A program made the position numbers and the translations under genes. A DNA stretch of 12,460 nt from an uncultured Alphaproteobacteria bacterium (GTDB lineage: Bacteria > Pseudomonadota > Alphaproteobacteria > UBA7887). This document shows positions 1 through 8,052 of this stretch, piece by piece. Every line of letters starts with the position of its first letter. Positions within the stretch are counted from its first letter, which is position 1. The notes beneath the pieces were generated by a model, which was not told the DNA's origin, searched no databases, and saw only the letters and a list, made by a program, of their open reading frames with translations. The stretch is taken from contig CAJWOI010000044.1 in assembly GCA_913044255.1 (NCBI GenBank), positions 1 to 12,460 of the forward strand. Direction: 5' to 3'.

Positions 1-1
1 A

Positions 2-244
2 CTAGGTGTGCCCCGCGAGGTAGTAACCGTCCACAAAGATGCCGTACTCAAACGTCAAGGGATGTCCTTGGTTTACGTCGTGGACGAAGAAAATGCCGCA
101 CAAATCCGGCCGGTGGAACTGGGTGAGGCGATTGGCCCACGCTTTGAAGTTCTGTCCGGGCTTGAATCAGGAGAAACAGTTGTAATTCGAGGTAACGAGC
201 GTCTACGGCCGGGCCAAGCCTTGCGAATTGGAAGCGAAGAATAA
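2..244 (+). CDS. RND efflux membrane-fusion (periplasmic adaptor) protein, C-terminal fragment
   Basis: The frame is open from the left edge to a TAA at 242-244, so this is the last ~80 codons of a longer gene and the true start is outside the window. The fragment contains a pattern typical of the membrane-proximal domain of HlyD/AcrA-type adaptors: a 'V..DAVL' strand, 'VYVVDEENAAQIRPVELGE', then 'VLSGLESGETVVIRGNERLRPGQ' split over the last strands. Adaptors of this family are periplasmic, usually lipid- or membrane-anchored, and link the inner-membrane permease to an outer-membrane channel. The stop codon touches the ATG of the RND permease (TAA-ATG), so the two are almost certainly co-transcribed and translationally coupled. 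The signal peptide, lipoyl and hairpin domains are not visible because they lie upstream. Confidence 0.88.
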   Translation, partial: LGVPREVVTVHKDAVLKRQGMSLVYVVDEENAAQIRPVELGEAIGPRFEVLSGLESGETVVIRGNERLRPGQALRIGSEE

Positions 245-3200
245 ATGGGCCTAATCCGGCTTGCCATTGAAAGACCTATTGCTGTGGTTGCAGCGGTGCT
301 GATGATTCTGATTTTCGGTATGCTGGCTCTGCAACGCATTCCCATCCAGCTGACACCGGACGTTCGGAAACCTGTCATCACGGTTACCACTTATTGGGCC
401 GGGGGCTCACCCATTGAGATAGAACGGGAAGTCATCAATCGCCAGGAGGAATTACTTAAGGGCGTTCAAGGAGTGAGCAAAATAGAAAGTCGCTCACAGG
501 ACGGGCGTGGAATTCTAACACTTGAGTTTGAAATCGACAGTGACATGAACAAGTCGCTTCTGATGGTCTCAAACCGACTCAACCAAATCTCCGATTATCC
601 TGAAGAAGCCAACGAGCCGCTCATAGACACTTCGGGACTGGAAGACAATCCCATTGCATGGTTCATCGTACGTAGGCTTCCCGGCAACAATCGAGCCTTG
701 GAAAGTTATGGCGATTTTGCGGAAAACATAATCCAAGACCGCTTGGAACGCGTGACTGGAGTATCGCGCACAAACGTGTACGGCGGCAGCGAAAATGAAA
801 TGCGAATCATAGTCGATCCGGACAAGCTAGCCCGATACCGCATAACAGTACCTGACCTTGTTTCAGCGCTCAGACGTGCAAACGCCTCCATTTCAGCCGG
901 AGATATCGAGGAAGGGAAGCGTCGGTACATAGTTCGCACAGAAGGTGAACTACAAACCGTTGACCAAATTCGTAGCGTGGTTCTCACAAGTGCCGGTACC
1001 GAAACTCCTGGTGGCATCGGAAGAGTCACAATCGGCGACGTAGCCGACGTCAGATTCACCTTCAAGGAACCAAGGGCCAAAATTCGTTTCCTTGGAGATG
1101 AAGCGATTGCGATCAATGCCGTTCGAGCCACCGGCGCAAACGTCATAGCGACAATGGATGGAATTTACCAGGCCATTGAAGAGTTAAATGACTTTGCCGT
1201 GCCACAAGCGGGCCTAACGATCGCACAGGTTTATGATGAAACCATATATATCAATTCCGCTATCTCTCTTGTCCAACAAAATATTTACGTGGGCGGTACT
1301 TTTGCTGTCCTAATTCTTATTGCCTTCCTGCGCTCATTCAGGGCTACCCTCATCGTGTCGATGGCGATCCCGGTGTCGGTAGTGGCTTCATTCGTTGCGA
1401 TGGCGGCTATGGGGCGGTCAATCAATGTAATTTCCCTGGCAGGCATTGCTTTTGCCGTTGGTATGGTTGTGGATGCTGCAATTGTCGTACTTGAAAATAT
1501 ATTTCGACACCGGGAAAACGGCCTATCGTCTCGGGAAGCCGCGCTCCAAGGAACGCGTCAGGTATGGTCGGCGGTTCTAGTGTCTGCGTTAACCACGGTC
1601 CTAGTCTTCGTGCCAATACTGATCATGCAACTAGAAGCGGGGCAGTTATTTAGAGACATTGCAGTTGCCATATCTGTCGCTGTGCTGATGTCATTGCTGG
1701 TTTCCATTACCATGATCCCAGCTCTGTCAAAGCGTTTGCTGAAAGATACTAGGCCCCCTGCCTCCCGAATATCACTACCCATAATCGATAGCGTGGCACG
1801 TGGGTTTGCCAAACTTTTGATGGATTATACACGACTGATCACCAAAAGCCGCGTTGCCTCTGCATTGGTTGTCATTGGGCTGGTGTTTGGGACGGGAACT
1901 GCAAGCTACCTTTTACTCCCCAAATTAGAGTACTTGCCAGAAGGTAATCGCAATCTAATTTTTGGGGTCATGCTGCCTCCTCCGGGATACAACCTAGACA
2001 CAATGAACAGCATCGCCACTAGAATTGAAGACAAGGTGCGCCATCTTTGGTCAAGCGAGACCGGGCCTATTGCAGAACCCGGGAAACCACCAAAGATCGG
2101 GAATTTCTTTTTTGTAGCGCTCCCCAATATGGCGTTCTTCGGCGCCGGTGCTGTCGACAGAACACGTGTTGCAGAACTCATTCCGGTATTGACAGGAACT
2201 CTATACGATGAGCCCGGCACGTTTGGATTTTTTAACCAGCCCAGTTTATTCAGCCGCGAAATCGGTGGCGCAAGAACCGTGGCATTGGATATCTCCGGAC
2301 CGGATCTAGAGGCAATAGTATCTGTCGCGCAGAAAGCAGCGGGCCTCGTTGGTGCTGTCTTTCCACGTTCTGGCGGACACCAAATGCGGCCAAAACCCGG
2401 CCTTGTACTGGGAGCGCCCGAAGTGCGTCTTTACCCGAATAGGGTCCGACTAGCCGACAATGGTGTTGACGCACTGGCCTTAGGCCAAAGCATCGACGCG
2501 TTTAATGATGGCCTCCGTGTAGCCGAGATCACTGTAGATGGACGCCGCATAGACCTGACGCTGCGTGGCCTAGAAGACAAGATCGATCGCACCCAAGGGC
2601 TGGAGAATCTGCCAGTAGTTACAGCGGATGGACGAATATTGCCTGTGAGTTCCCTTGCTGACATAGAAATTACCTCGGGACCAACGGAAGTTCGCCACCT
2701 GGAACGTGAGCGGACAATCACACTACAAATCATGCCTGCCCCCGCCGTGGCTTTGGAGGAGGCAATAGAGAAGGTCCGAACTCAAGTGATTGAGAAAATT
2801 ACTGCCGACGGTGTTCCAGCGGGGGTTACCCTGGGCTTGTCTGGAACGGCAGATCAACTCAGTCAAACGTTTGAAGCAATGATGGTTAATCTGTTTGTCG
2901 CAATTGTTATTGTTTACTTGTTGATGGCTGTTTTGTTCGAAAGCTTTCTATATCCATCAATAATTATGCTGTCGGTTCCCACGGCGCTGGCTGGAGGAGT
3001 TTTTGGTCTGGGTCTACTAAATCTTTTGTATTTCCAACCGCTGGATATGCTCACACTTTTAGGATTTACAATTCTCGTTGGAATCGTTGTCAACAACGCT
3101 ATCCTATTGGTCCACCAAACCCTTTATCACATAAGAACAGATGCGATGGAGGTGCGAGACTCAATTCTTGAAGCTACTCGCAACAGACTGCGCCCAATCT

Positions 3201-3427
3201 TTATGTCGACGCTCACCAGCGTGTTCGGCATGCTTCCATTGGTGCTAGTTCCAGGAGCCGGCTCCGAACTGTACCGGGGCCTAGGTTCTGTGGTGATCGG
3301 CGGTCTATCGTTGTCAGCGGTACTTACGTTGTTGATGGTGCCGGCCCTATTAGCAATATTTGTCAGCCACAAAGAAACTACGGCATTTAAAACAAAAGCA
3401 TCCTTGCTTGAAGCTGCCGCTGAATAA
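245..3427 (+). CDS. RND-family efflux permease (HAE1/HME-like), inner membrane
   Basis: A 1060-residue protein, the usual length for an AcrB-like RND permease. It has a first membrane segment near residues 8-28, a large periplasmic loop, a membrane block at about 340-500, a second loop, and a final membrane block at about 890-1045. TM4 carries 'GMVVDAAIVVLENI' (Asp410) and TM10 'GIVVNNAILLV' (Asn950-Asn951). 'NRLRPIFMST' follows (Arg981, Arg983). By family knowledge it works as a trimer exporting substrates with inward proton flow, with the adaptor encoded just upstream. The start is fixed by the TAA-ATG junction. Relative to AcrB, Asp407 is kept, Asp408 is Ala (as in CusA-type pumps) and Lys940 is Asn. 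The substrate cannot be told from sequence: drugs, lipids, bile-salt-like compounds or metals are all possible. It converges on the NIPSNAP gene with only 16 bases between stop codons. Confidence 0.95.
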   Translation: MGLIRLAIERPIAVVAAVLMILIFGMLALQRIPIQLTPDVRKPVITVTTYWAGGSPIEIEREVINRQEELLKGVQGVSKIESRSQDGRGILTLEFEIDSDMNKSLLMVSNRLNQISDYPEEANEPLIDTSGLEDNPIAWFIVRRLPGNNRALESYGDFAENIIQDRLERVTGVSRTNVYGGSENEMRIIVDPDKLARYRITVPDLVSALRRANASISAGDIEEGKRRYIVRTEGELQTVDQIRSVVLTSAGTETPGGIGRVTIGDVADVRFTFKEPRAKIRFLGDEAIAINAVRATGANVIATMDGIYQAIEELNDFAVPQAGLTIAQVYDETIYINSAISLVQQNIYVGGTFAVLILIAFLRSFRATLIVSMAIPVSVVASFVAMAAMGRSINVISLAGIAFAVGMVVDAAIVVLENIFRHRENGLSSREAALQGTRQVWSAVLVSALTTVLVFVPILIMQLEAGQLFRDIAVAISVAVLMSLLVSITMIPALSKRLLKDTRPPASRISLPIIDSVARGFAKLLMDYTRLITKSRVASALVVIGLVFGTGTASYLLLPKLEYLPEGNRNLIFGVMLPPPGYNLDTMNSIATRIEDKVRHLWSSETGPIAEPGKPPKIGNFFFVALPNMAFFGAGAVDRTRVAELIPVLTGTLYDEPGTFGFFNQPSLFSREIGGARTVALDISGPDLEAIVSVAQKAAGLVGAVFPRSGGHQMRPKPGLVLGAPEVRLYPNRVRLADNGVDALALGQSIDAFNDGLRVAEITVDGRRIDLTLRGLEDKIDRTQGLENLPVVTADGRILPVSSLADIEITSGPTEVRHLERERTITLQIMPAPAVALEEAIEKVRTQVIEKITADGVPAGVTLGLSGTADQLSQTFEAMMVNLFVAIVIVYLLMAVLFESFLYPSIIMLSVPTALAGGVFGLGLLNLLYFQPLDMLTLLGFTILVGIVVNNAILLVHQTLYHIRTDAMEVRDSILEATRNRLRPIFMSTLTSVFGMLPLVLVPGAGSELYRGLGSVVIGGLSLSAVLTLLMVPALLAIFVSHKETTAFKTKASLLEAAAE

Positions 3428-3443
3428 TCGACCGTGACGAATT

Positions 3444-3758
3444 CTATCGGATCGGCGAGAAAGGCGTGGGCATCAGTATTTTACTTTCCTGATTGACAAT
3501 CAACGGACGGACCTTAGGGATGAATTCGAGCCAGCGGGGGTCTTGAAATAGTTGCTTGCGCCGCTTAGCACGTTCCTCAAAACTATCGTAAGCCCACATG
3601 TGTACAACCTGATTCAATGCTCCGAACTCAGTGGTAAAATATCCTATCAACCGGCCCAGAATTTCAGTTTGTATTTCTAGAGCGTGTTTTTGATATGTCT
3701 CTATCCATTCGCCTTGACTGCCAGGAACCAGTGTGTACGTCCTTTGCTCTACGAACAT
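3444..3758 (-). CDS. NIPSNAP-family small protein
   Basis: A 104-residue soluble protein with the hallmarks of the NIPSNAP ferredoxin-like dimeric alpha/beta-barrel fold: an 'EQRTYTLVPGS' first strand, a helix of the form 'W...YQKHALEIQTEILG', a 'GYFTTEFGALNQVVHMWAYDSFEER' middle (quoted here only as the G-to-HMW strand pair), and 'RWLEFIPKVRPLIVNQESKIL' as the final helix and strand. Length matches single-domain bacterial members. The function of bacterial NIPSNAPs is not established; many sit near catabolic genes. The ATG at 3758 is preceded by GGGAGA with a 6-base spacer (3765-3770), a good ribosome binding site. It lies 125 bases downstream of the heparinase-like gene on the same strand and may have its own promoter. 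No active-site residue can be assigned. Confidence 0.82.
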   Translation of the reverse strand: MFVEQRTYTLVPGSQGEWIETYQKHALEIQTEILGRLIGYFTTEFGALNQVVHMWAYDSFEERAKRRKQLFQDPRWLEFIPKVRPLIVNQESKILMPTPFSPIR

Positions 3759-3883
3759 CGTATTTCTCCCTAAAAAGTGACTAGAATTTAAAAAAGTAAG
3801 TCAGAGCCACTGCACGATGGTGAACATGTTGGGTCACCCTCCCCTACACAAATCTTTACAGATCCTCAATATTGGGCCTCTGC

Positions 3884-5515
3884 TTATCTTGAACTTGGCC
3901 CAACAATGCGCCGAAAAGCCCACTTCAGTACACGCAATTCCGAATCCGTCGTGGATGACAATACGATCTGTTCAGTCCTTCGACGCAAATTACCGACGCC
4001 GAAATAGACACTGTCATGAATCGCTATAACACCACCGTGGGCATGAAACTGCCACCCCTGGCCGCTGGGCAAGCGCAACAGAACAGCTTGATTGCTTTTA
4101 ACGAGAGATGCCCGAACACTTGGGTGAAGGTGGAAACGTGCAGCCAGTGGCCGCAACTCCCGTTTCTCCAAAGATGTCCCGTCGATTGATTCAATGCGAT
4201 CCTCCCCACGCAGACTTTCTCCATCGGCATCAACATATAGACGTCGCTGGTGCCTCAGTCCGAAACGTTCGGCATAACCATCATGAGTGGCATCAAGCCA
4301 AACCGAACCAGACTGCTCCTCCCGCACGCTCTTAGTGAGCGGAGGCTGAAATCCAAGACCCGTGCGTGACAGCATGCTTGAGTTCACACCATTGATCGTA
4401 ACCGTAGAGTGCGCAGCTGTTCGACGCATCGCTTCGCGCCACTCGTTATCCTCGCCACGATAAGGGCCACAGTTGACTACCAAACGTTCCTTGTTGACGC
4501 TCATTTCGAAGCTCAGCGCACCAGCATGAAGTTGAGCATCCACTAATGTAGCCGGACCGGTGTCCATAATCGCAAGCACTTTATTAGCAGTCACACGCTG
4601 GTACCCGGTGTGTGGTGCATTGGTCAGGGCCTGCCCGTCTGCCTGAGAGATTTCAAGCGCGGCATCAATTAGGGCCGAATTTCCCTCGGAGCTCCCGTTG
4701 AAACAACCTAACCCGCCGTCGCCATGGCGGAGCCCCCGCAACATGGGTGCCATCCGATCAAGGCTTTGAATAAGCTGCTGCGACACAGGTTCACCGGCTG
4801 AGGTTAGTAGGGCTCTTACATCACCGACGTCCCCGAGCACCCTGCACTGTTGCTTGGGAGATCGTTCAATGTGCCCGCCATCAGGTAAAATTTGAAATTC
4901 TAGTTCGCGATCCAATAACTTAAGTGCCGCTGCAAGGTTCTGCGGAGCTGATGACAGGCATAACATCGCGTAGATCAAACCGCGAATCGCCGTGATACGT
5001 CGTGCGCCCGAAACATCTTGGTCGACCACCCGCGAGAGGTGGCGGGTCTGTCGAGATAAGCTTTGATAGAAAGTCTTTGCGAAATCCTCGGTACTCCCAG
5101 CAAGCAAGAACGGCGCATGTATCAAAAAAGCCGCCAAACGTTGCCCCAGCACATCCGGCCGCCAGACCACGGGCCTCCACTGATCACAACTATCCACCCA
5201 GTCAGCTACCAAGGCGCGGGCAAGATGTTGTGCAGCCTCTCCTCCGTGGCCCTTCAAGTCTCGCAACCACTCGAATCCATGCAAAGCCGCAAGCCAATCC
5301 TCTGAGATTCTATCGGGGAGCCATGGCGCCCCGTGCGGGCTTCGGAGCTCCTGCCCAACAAACGCGTAATTACCATGAAATAGTGCTTCAGCACGCTTTG
5401 GGTCGATCGGCCATGGATCATTGGGAACAAAGTTTAGCTCATTGGCCGTTCGCCCCATCAGCGACAATCGGTATACTGAGCTACCGTAAACCGCATTGCG
5501 AATCCCCATGGTCAC
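3884..5515 (-). CDS. Heparinase II/III-like protein
   Basis: A 543-residue protein with the two-part layout of this family: an N-terminal helical (alpha/alpha toroid) part to about residue 310 and a C-terminal beta-sheet domain (Heparinase_II_III type) at about 325-530. Typical elements are 'ILPDGGHIERSP' (209-220), 'LVVNCGPYRG' (345-354), and 'TAAHSTVTINGVNSS' (366-380), with His369 at a conserved position. No signal peptide is visible, which argues against a secreted glycosaminoglycan lyase. In alphaproteobacteria a gene of this type is commonly found next to rsmB, rpe and purH; its substrate is not known to me, and polysaccharide or cell-envelope glycan processing is only a guess. The start may be GTG at 5515 or ATG at 5509; a GGGA lies 6 bases before the GTG. 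It begins 68 bases after the rpe stop, so co-transcription is likely. Confidence 0.85.
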   Translation of the reverse strand: MTMGIRNAVYGSSVYRLSLMGRTANELNFVPNDPWPIDPKRAEALFHGNYAFVGQELRSPHGAPWLPDRISEDWLAALHGFEWLRDLKGHGGEAAQHLARALVADWVDSCDQWRPVVWRPDVLGQRLAAFLIHAPFLLAGSTEDFAKTFYQSLSRQTRHLSRVVDQDVSGARRITAIRGLIYAMLCLSSAPQNLAAALKLLDRELEFQILPDGGHIERSPKQQCRVLGDVGDVRALLTSAGEPVSQQLIQSLDRMAPMLRGLRHGDGGLGCFNGSSEGNSALIDAALEISQADGQALTNAPHTGYQRVTANKVLAIMDTGPATLVDAQLHAGALSFEMSVNKERLVVNCGPYRGEDNEWREAMRRTAAHSTVTINGVNSSMLSRTGLGFQPPLTKSVREEQSGSVWLDATHDGYAERFGLRHQRRLYVDADGESLRGEDRIESIDGTSLEKRELRPLAARFHLHPSVRASLVKSNQAVLLRLPSGQGWQFHAHGGVIAIHDSVYFGVGNLRRRTEQIVLSSTTDSELRVLKWAFRRIVGPSSR

Positions 5516-5583
5516 GCGAATCCCGTCTCACATGCCGTCATGGGTATATATGCGATTCTAAATGACACCCTTTACCAACGCAC

Positions 5584-6267
5584 TCATGCAACGGATGTTC
5601 CTGATCGCAACTGCAAAATATTCTTTGCATAAAAATTTTGCCCCCCGTCAAATGCTGCTGTCCCGGCAACCAAAATATCGGCGCCTGCTGCAATCGCCTG
5701 CGGCGCAGTATCACAATTGATTCCACCATCGACTTCCAGATCAATCTTTCGTCCACTGTCATCGATCATATTCCGGAACTGTCTGATTTTTTCCAGCTGT
5801 GCGTCCATAAAACTCTGCCCACCGAATCCCGGATTTACGGACATTACCAACACCAAATCGATACATCCAATTACTGGTGCAATAGTGGTCGCCGGCGTAC
5901 CTGGATTAATGGAGACCCCTACCTTTTTCCCCATAGCTTTAACCAGCTGCAAGGTCACTTCCAAGTGTGGGCAGGCTTCTACGTGTACCGTGATTATGTC
6001 TGCACCAGCATCTGCGAATGCTGATATGAAAGGGTCAACTGGTTCAATCATGAGATGGACATCAAACGGTTTCGCACTATGCGGACGCAAAGCTTTAACC
6101 AAACCGGGGCCGACAGTAATGTTGGGGACAAAATGACCATCCATGACATCCACATGGATTAAGTCTGCCCCCGCTTTCGTAACTGCCCGCACCTCTTCAC
6201 CCAAACGAGCGAAGTCCGCTGCAAGAATCGAGGGAGCGATTCGCACCTGCCTATGCATGGGCCTCAC
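5584..6267 (-). CDS. rpe: Ribulose-phosphate 3-epimerase
   Basis: This cytosolic enzyme interconverts D-ribulose 5-phosphate and D-xylulose 5-phosphate in the pentose phosphate and Calvin pathways. The 227-residue TIM-barrel has every expected motif: 'APSILAADF' (11-19), 'HVDVMDGHFVPN' (38-49) with metal ligand His38 and catalytic Asp40, 'FDVHLMIEP' with His71, 'SVNPGFGGQSF' (143-153, phosphate loop) and 'LEVDGGIN' with second catalytic Asp180. Length is normal. The longest start is GTG at 6267; ATG at 6258 (fourth codon) is an equally good or better choice because the family usually starts a few residues before 'IAPSIL'. It lies 11-20 bases after the rsmB stop, so both are read from one transcript. 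Nothing is missing. Confidence 0.96.
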   Translation of the reverse strand: MRPMHRQVRIAPSILAADFARLGEEVRAVTKAGADLIHVDVMDGHFVPNITVGPGLVKALRPHSAKPFDVHLMIEPVDPFISAFADAGADIITVHVEACPHLEVTLQLVKAMGKKVGVSINPGTPATTIAPVIGCIDLVLVMSVNPGFGGQSFMDAQLEKIRQFRNMIDDSGRKIDLEVDGGINCDTAPQAIAAGADILVAGTAAFDGGQNFYAKNILQLRSGTSVA

Positions 6268-6278
6268 GTAACAGTAAA

Positions 6279-7586
6279 CTACACGCGCTTCAAGCGTGCG
6301 GCGTAGAAACCATCCATCCCACCTTGATCCTCCAGGTGACTGGGAAAAGTGCGGAGATCGCCCTCATCCGTGATGAAAGGAGCTAAATAATCACACTCAT
6401 CCGATGACAGGGGAACACGCTGAAGCTCCGGTTGACGCACCAACAAGTTGGCCACTCGTTCTAGACCTTCTTCAGGTTGCAACGAGCAGGTAGCAAAAAC
6501 CAGAAGGCCGCCTGGCTCCAGCATCGCAATTGCCGAGTCAAGTAGTCGATCTTGAATGGCAATGGCATGTTCAACGTCATTCCTGTTCTTTATGTGAAGG
6601 ATATCTGGGTGCCGGCGAATAGTTCCGGTTGCCGTACACGGAGCATCTAACAAAACGTACTTTGCGGGCGAGCTTGGTCGCCATTCCCTCACGTCCGCAT
6701 TAACCAACTCAGCACTTAAACCAAGACGCGAGAGATTGTCCTCGAGTAGGCGCAAACGAGAAATTGACCGATCTACCGCGACAACCCGTGCGCCGCGAGA
6801 GCATAGCTGGGCTGTCTTACCCCCCGGGGCAGCACACAAATCAATGACCCGGCTTTTGTTTAAATCACCAAACAATACCACCGGTAGCGCGGCGGCCGCA
6901 TCTTGCACCCACCATTGCCCCTCGACAAAACCCGGTCGGTCGCCAACCGGTCCGCCTGGTTCGACACGAAGCGTACCACTCGGTAATAAGTTAGCGCCAA
7001 GCTGTTTCACCAAATGCTCAGGAACACCTTTAGCAGTAATATCCAACGGAGCTTCCCTCAGATGCGCAGCTGAAATTTGCCGGGCGACGAGATCACCATA
7101 GTTGGCACACCAACTTTCCCACAACCAGTCCGGAGTATTTAGTCTCTCAGCATCTTGGGCCGCGCACCACGCCGCACCTTCCCTAGCCACCCGCCGAAGC
7201 ACTGCATTAACAAGCTTTCGATAACGACGCAGATCGTTCGTTACCAGGCTCACGGCACTATCCACCGCGGCATAAGGTGGAGTTCCTACGAACAAAATTT
7301 GCGTTATTCCCAAACGCAACAAATCATTCACACGCCACGCCTTATCCGGCAGCGGACTACTCAAACACTGTTCGATAAGATCGTCGATCTGGCCGAGTCG
7401 ACGCAAACAAGTAGAGACCAGAAGCCAAACGAAAGCCCTATCCCGATAGCTGAGCTCAGGAAACATTTTGTGACTAGCTGCAGCCTCATCAAGCGATCTA
7501 TGGCGGCGTAGTATGGCATCGATAAGTTGAAGGGTGACCAACCGAGTTGATATAGACGATAGGACCATGGCAATTCGGTTGCTCAA
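6279..7586 (-). CDS. rsmB: 16S rRNA (cytosine-967-C5)-methyltransferase RsmB
   Basis: An AdoMet-dependent RNA m5C methyltransferase acting on 16S rRNA. The 435-residue reading has an N-terminal NusB-like RNA-binding domain (about 15-140) and a C-terminal Rossmann methyltransferase domain (about 215-435). Seen directly: the AdoMet motif 'DLCAAPGGKTAQL' (249-261), acidic 'AVDRS' (270-274), 'LLDAPCTATG' with Cys317, and 'FATCSLQPEEG' with nucleophile Cys367. Family members normally have a Ser or Thr after the first of these cysteines, so the active site is complete. The start is uncertain: TTG at 7586, which overlaps the stop of a short upstream ORF, or ATG at 7568, which has no clear ribosome binding site. 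An in-frame TAG just upstream rules out a longer start without a frameshift. It heads the rsmB-rpe-heparinase-like unit. Confidence 0.94.
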   Translation of the reverse strand: MSNRIAMVLSSISTRLVTLQLIDAILRRHRSLDEAAASHKMFPELSYRDRAFVWLLVSTCLRRLGQIDDLIEQCLSSPLPDKAWRVNDLLRLGITQILFVGTPPYAAVDSAVSLVTNDLRRYRKLVNAVLRRVAREGAAWCAAQDAERLNTPDWLWESWCANYGDLVARQISAAHLREAPLDITAKGVPEHLVKQLGANLLPSGTLRVEPGGPVGDRPGFVEGQWWVQDAAAALPVVLFGDLNKSRVIDLCAAPGGKTAQLCSRGARVVAVDRSISRLRLLEDNLSRLGLSAELVNADVREWRPSSPAKYVLLDAPCTATGTIRRHPDILHIKNRNDVEHAIAIQDRLLDSAIAMLEPGGLLVFATCSLQPEEGLERVANLLVRQPELQRVPLSSDECDYLAPFITDEGDLRTFPSHLEDQGGMDGFYAARLKRV

Positions 7587-7636
7587 AAACTCAATTGTGA
7601 CCTAATATAAAGCGCGTGCGGATTGGAAGTAGACAT
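7583..7636 (-). CDS. Possible 17-residue leader ORF upstream of rsmB
   Basis: A short ORF, MSTSNPHALYIRSQLSF, begins with ATG at 7636 and is preceded by AAGGAGGG, the best Shine-Dalgarno match in the window, at 4 bases from the ATG. Its TGA (7583-7585) overlaps the TTG candidate start of rsmB (7584-7586) as TTGA, the arrangement of translationally coupled genes. I do not recognise the peptide. It could be a leader that delivers ribosomes to rsmB, or the true N-terminus of rsmB: the junction is a run of five T, and one extra T would fuse the two frames. There is no protein-family support, so this rests on the ribosome binding site and the overlap alone. Confidence 0.45.
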   Translation of the reverse strand: MSTSNPHALYIRSQLSF

Positions 7637-7639
7637 TTT

Positions 7640-7647
7640 CCCTCCTT
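7640..7647 (-). promoter_or_regulatory. Strong Shine-Dalgarno sequence before the rsmB leader ORF
   Basis: Read on the minus strand this is AAGGAGGG, nearly a full complement of the 16S rRNA 3' end, followed by AAA and an ATG at 7636. Neither candidate start of rsmB has such a site, so translation of the operon may enter here. Confidence 0.6.
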
Positions 7648-7768
7648 CTTTTTGTCAGCAGACAATAAATAGAAGACAAGTGCGGTCCGGGCTCCTGCGT
7701 CCGAACATTTTGGGCAACACGCTGTGATGTCAGCACTCTCTCGAACCGTAGCGCACATCTCGCGATAA

Positions 7769-7951
7769 ATGAAAAATACAGAGACAAAACCACAGATCAA
7801 ACGCAAAGCCGGGAAACGGCCTTGCCCATCTGTAATCCGCGAAAGACCAAAGCCACTAGGCAAATTGCCGACCGAGACTGGAGGGCCACAGGGTCCCGAG
7901 CCAACACGTTACGGAGATTGGGAGAAAAACGGGCGGGTTTCGGACTTCTGA
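7769..7951 (+). CDS. DUF1674 / SDHAF4-family succinate dehydrogenase assembly protein
   Basis: A 60-residue protein whose C-terminal half is the family signature: 'ETGGPQGPEPTRYGDWEK' (36-53) followed by 'GRVSDF' at the very end. The N-terminal half is basic and low in complexity, as is usual. In mitochondria and alphaproteobacteria SDHAF4-type proteins bind the flavinylated SdhA subunit and promote assembly of complex II; that role here is inferred from the family. The start ATG at 7769 has no good ribosome binding site. It is divergent from rsmB, across about 130 bases that must hold both promoters, a pairing common in alphaproteobacteria. It converges on pqqA with about 100 bases between stop codons. 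Confidence 0.87.
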   Translation: MKNTETKPQIKRKAGKRPCPSVIRERPKPLGKLPTETGGPQGPEPTRYGDWEKNGRVSDF

Positions 7952-8001
7952 ATACACGGATATCGGAATTCTCAGACGTCCCAAGAAGACCCCAAAGCAA
8001 A

Positions 8002-8026
8002 TCCGCCGGGCACAAGGCCCGGCGGA
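8002..8026 (-). terminator. Rho-independent terminator of pqqA
   Basis: A perfect 10-bp GC-rich stem (TCCGCCGGGC / GCCCGGCGGA) with a 5-base loop. On the minus strand it is followed by TTTGCTTT, a usable U-tract; on the plus strand it is followed by CGAAAACTC, which is not. It therefore best serves transcripts coming from pqqA, whose stop codon lies 27 bases upstream. It would also keep minus-strand transcription out of the convergent SDHAF4-like gene and rsmB. In PQQ operons a hairpin after pqqA is commonly used to make far more pqqA than downstream message; here no pqq gene follows. Confidence 0.7.
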
Positions 8027-8052
8027 CGAAAACTCTTAAAACTCGTGTCGAC

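Noticed and set aside
3872..3903. Inverted repeat TTGGGCC / GGCCCAA around the heparinase-like stop codon
   Set aside because: Seven-bp stem with an 18-base loop and no T-tract on the minus strand; too weak to call a terminator.
5504..5543. CCCATG / CATGGG repeat around the start of the heparinase-like gene
   Set aside because: Only six paired bases over a 28-base loop; start-codon sequestration is possible but not supported.
5002..5565. A 187-codon plus-strand frame opposite the heparinase-like gene
   Set aside because: Low-complexity, Pro/Arg-rich shadow of a well-supported gene; no ribosome binding site or recognisable domain.
7591..7863. A 90-codon minus-strand frame with a C-P-K-C pair resembling a zinc knuckle
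   Set aside because: Only one cysteine pair, it overlaps the SDHAF4-like gene antisense, and it has no ribosome binding site in its frame.
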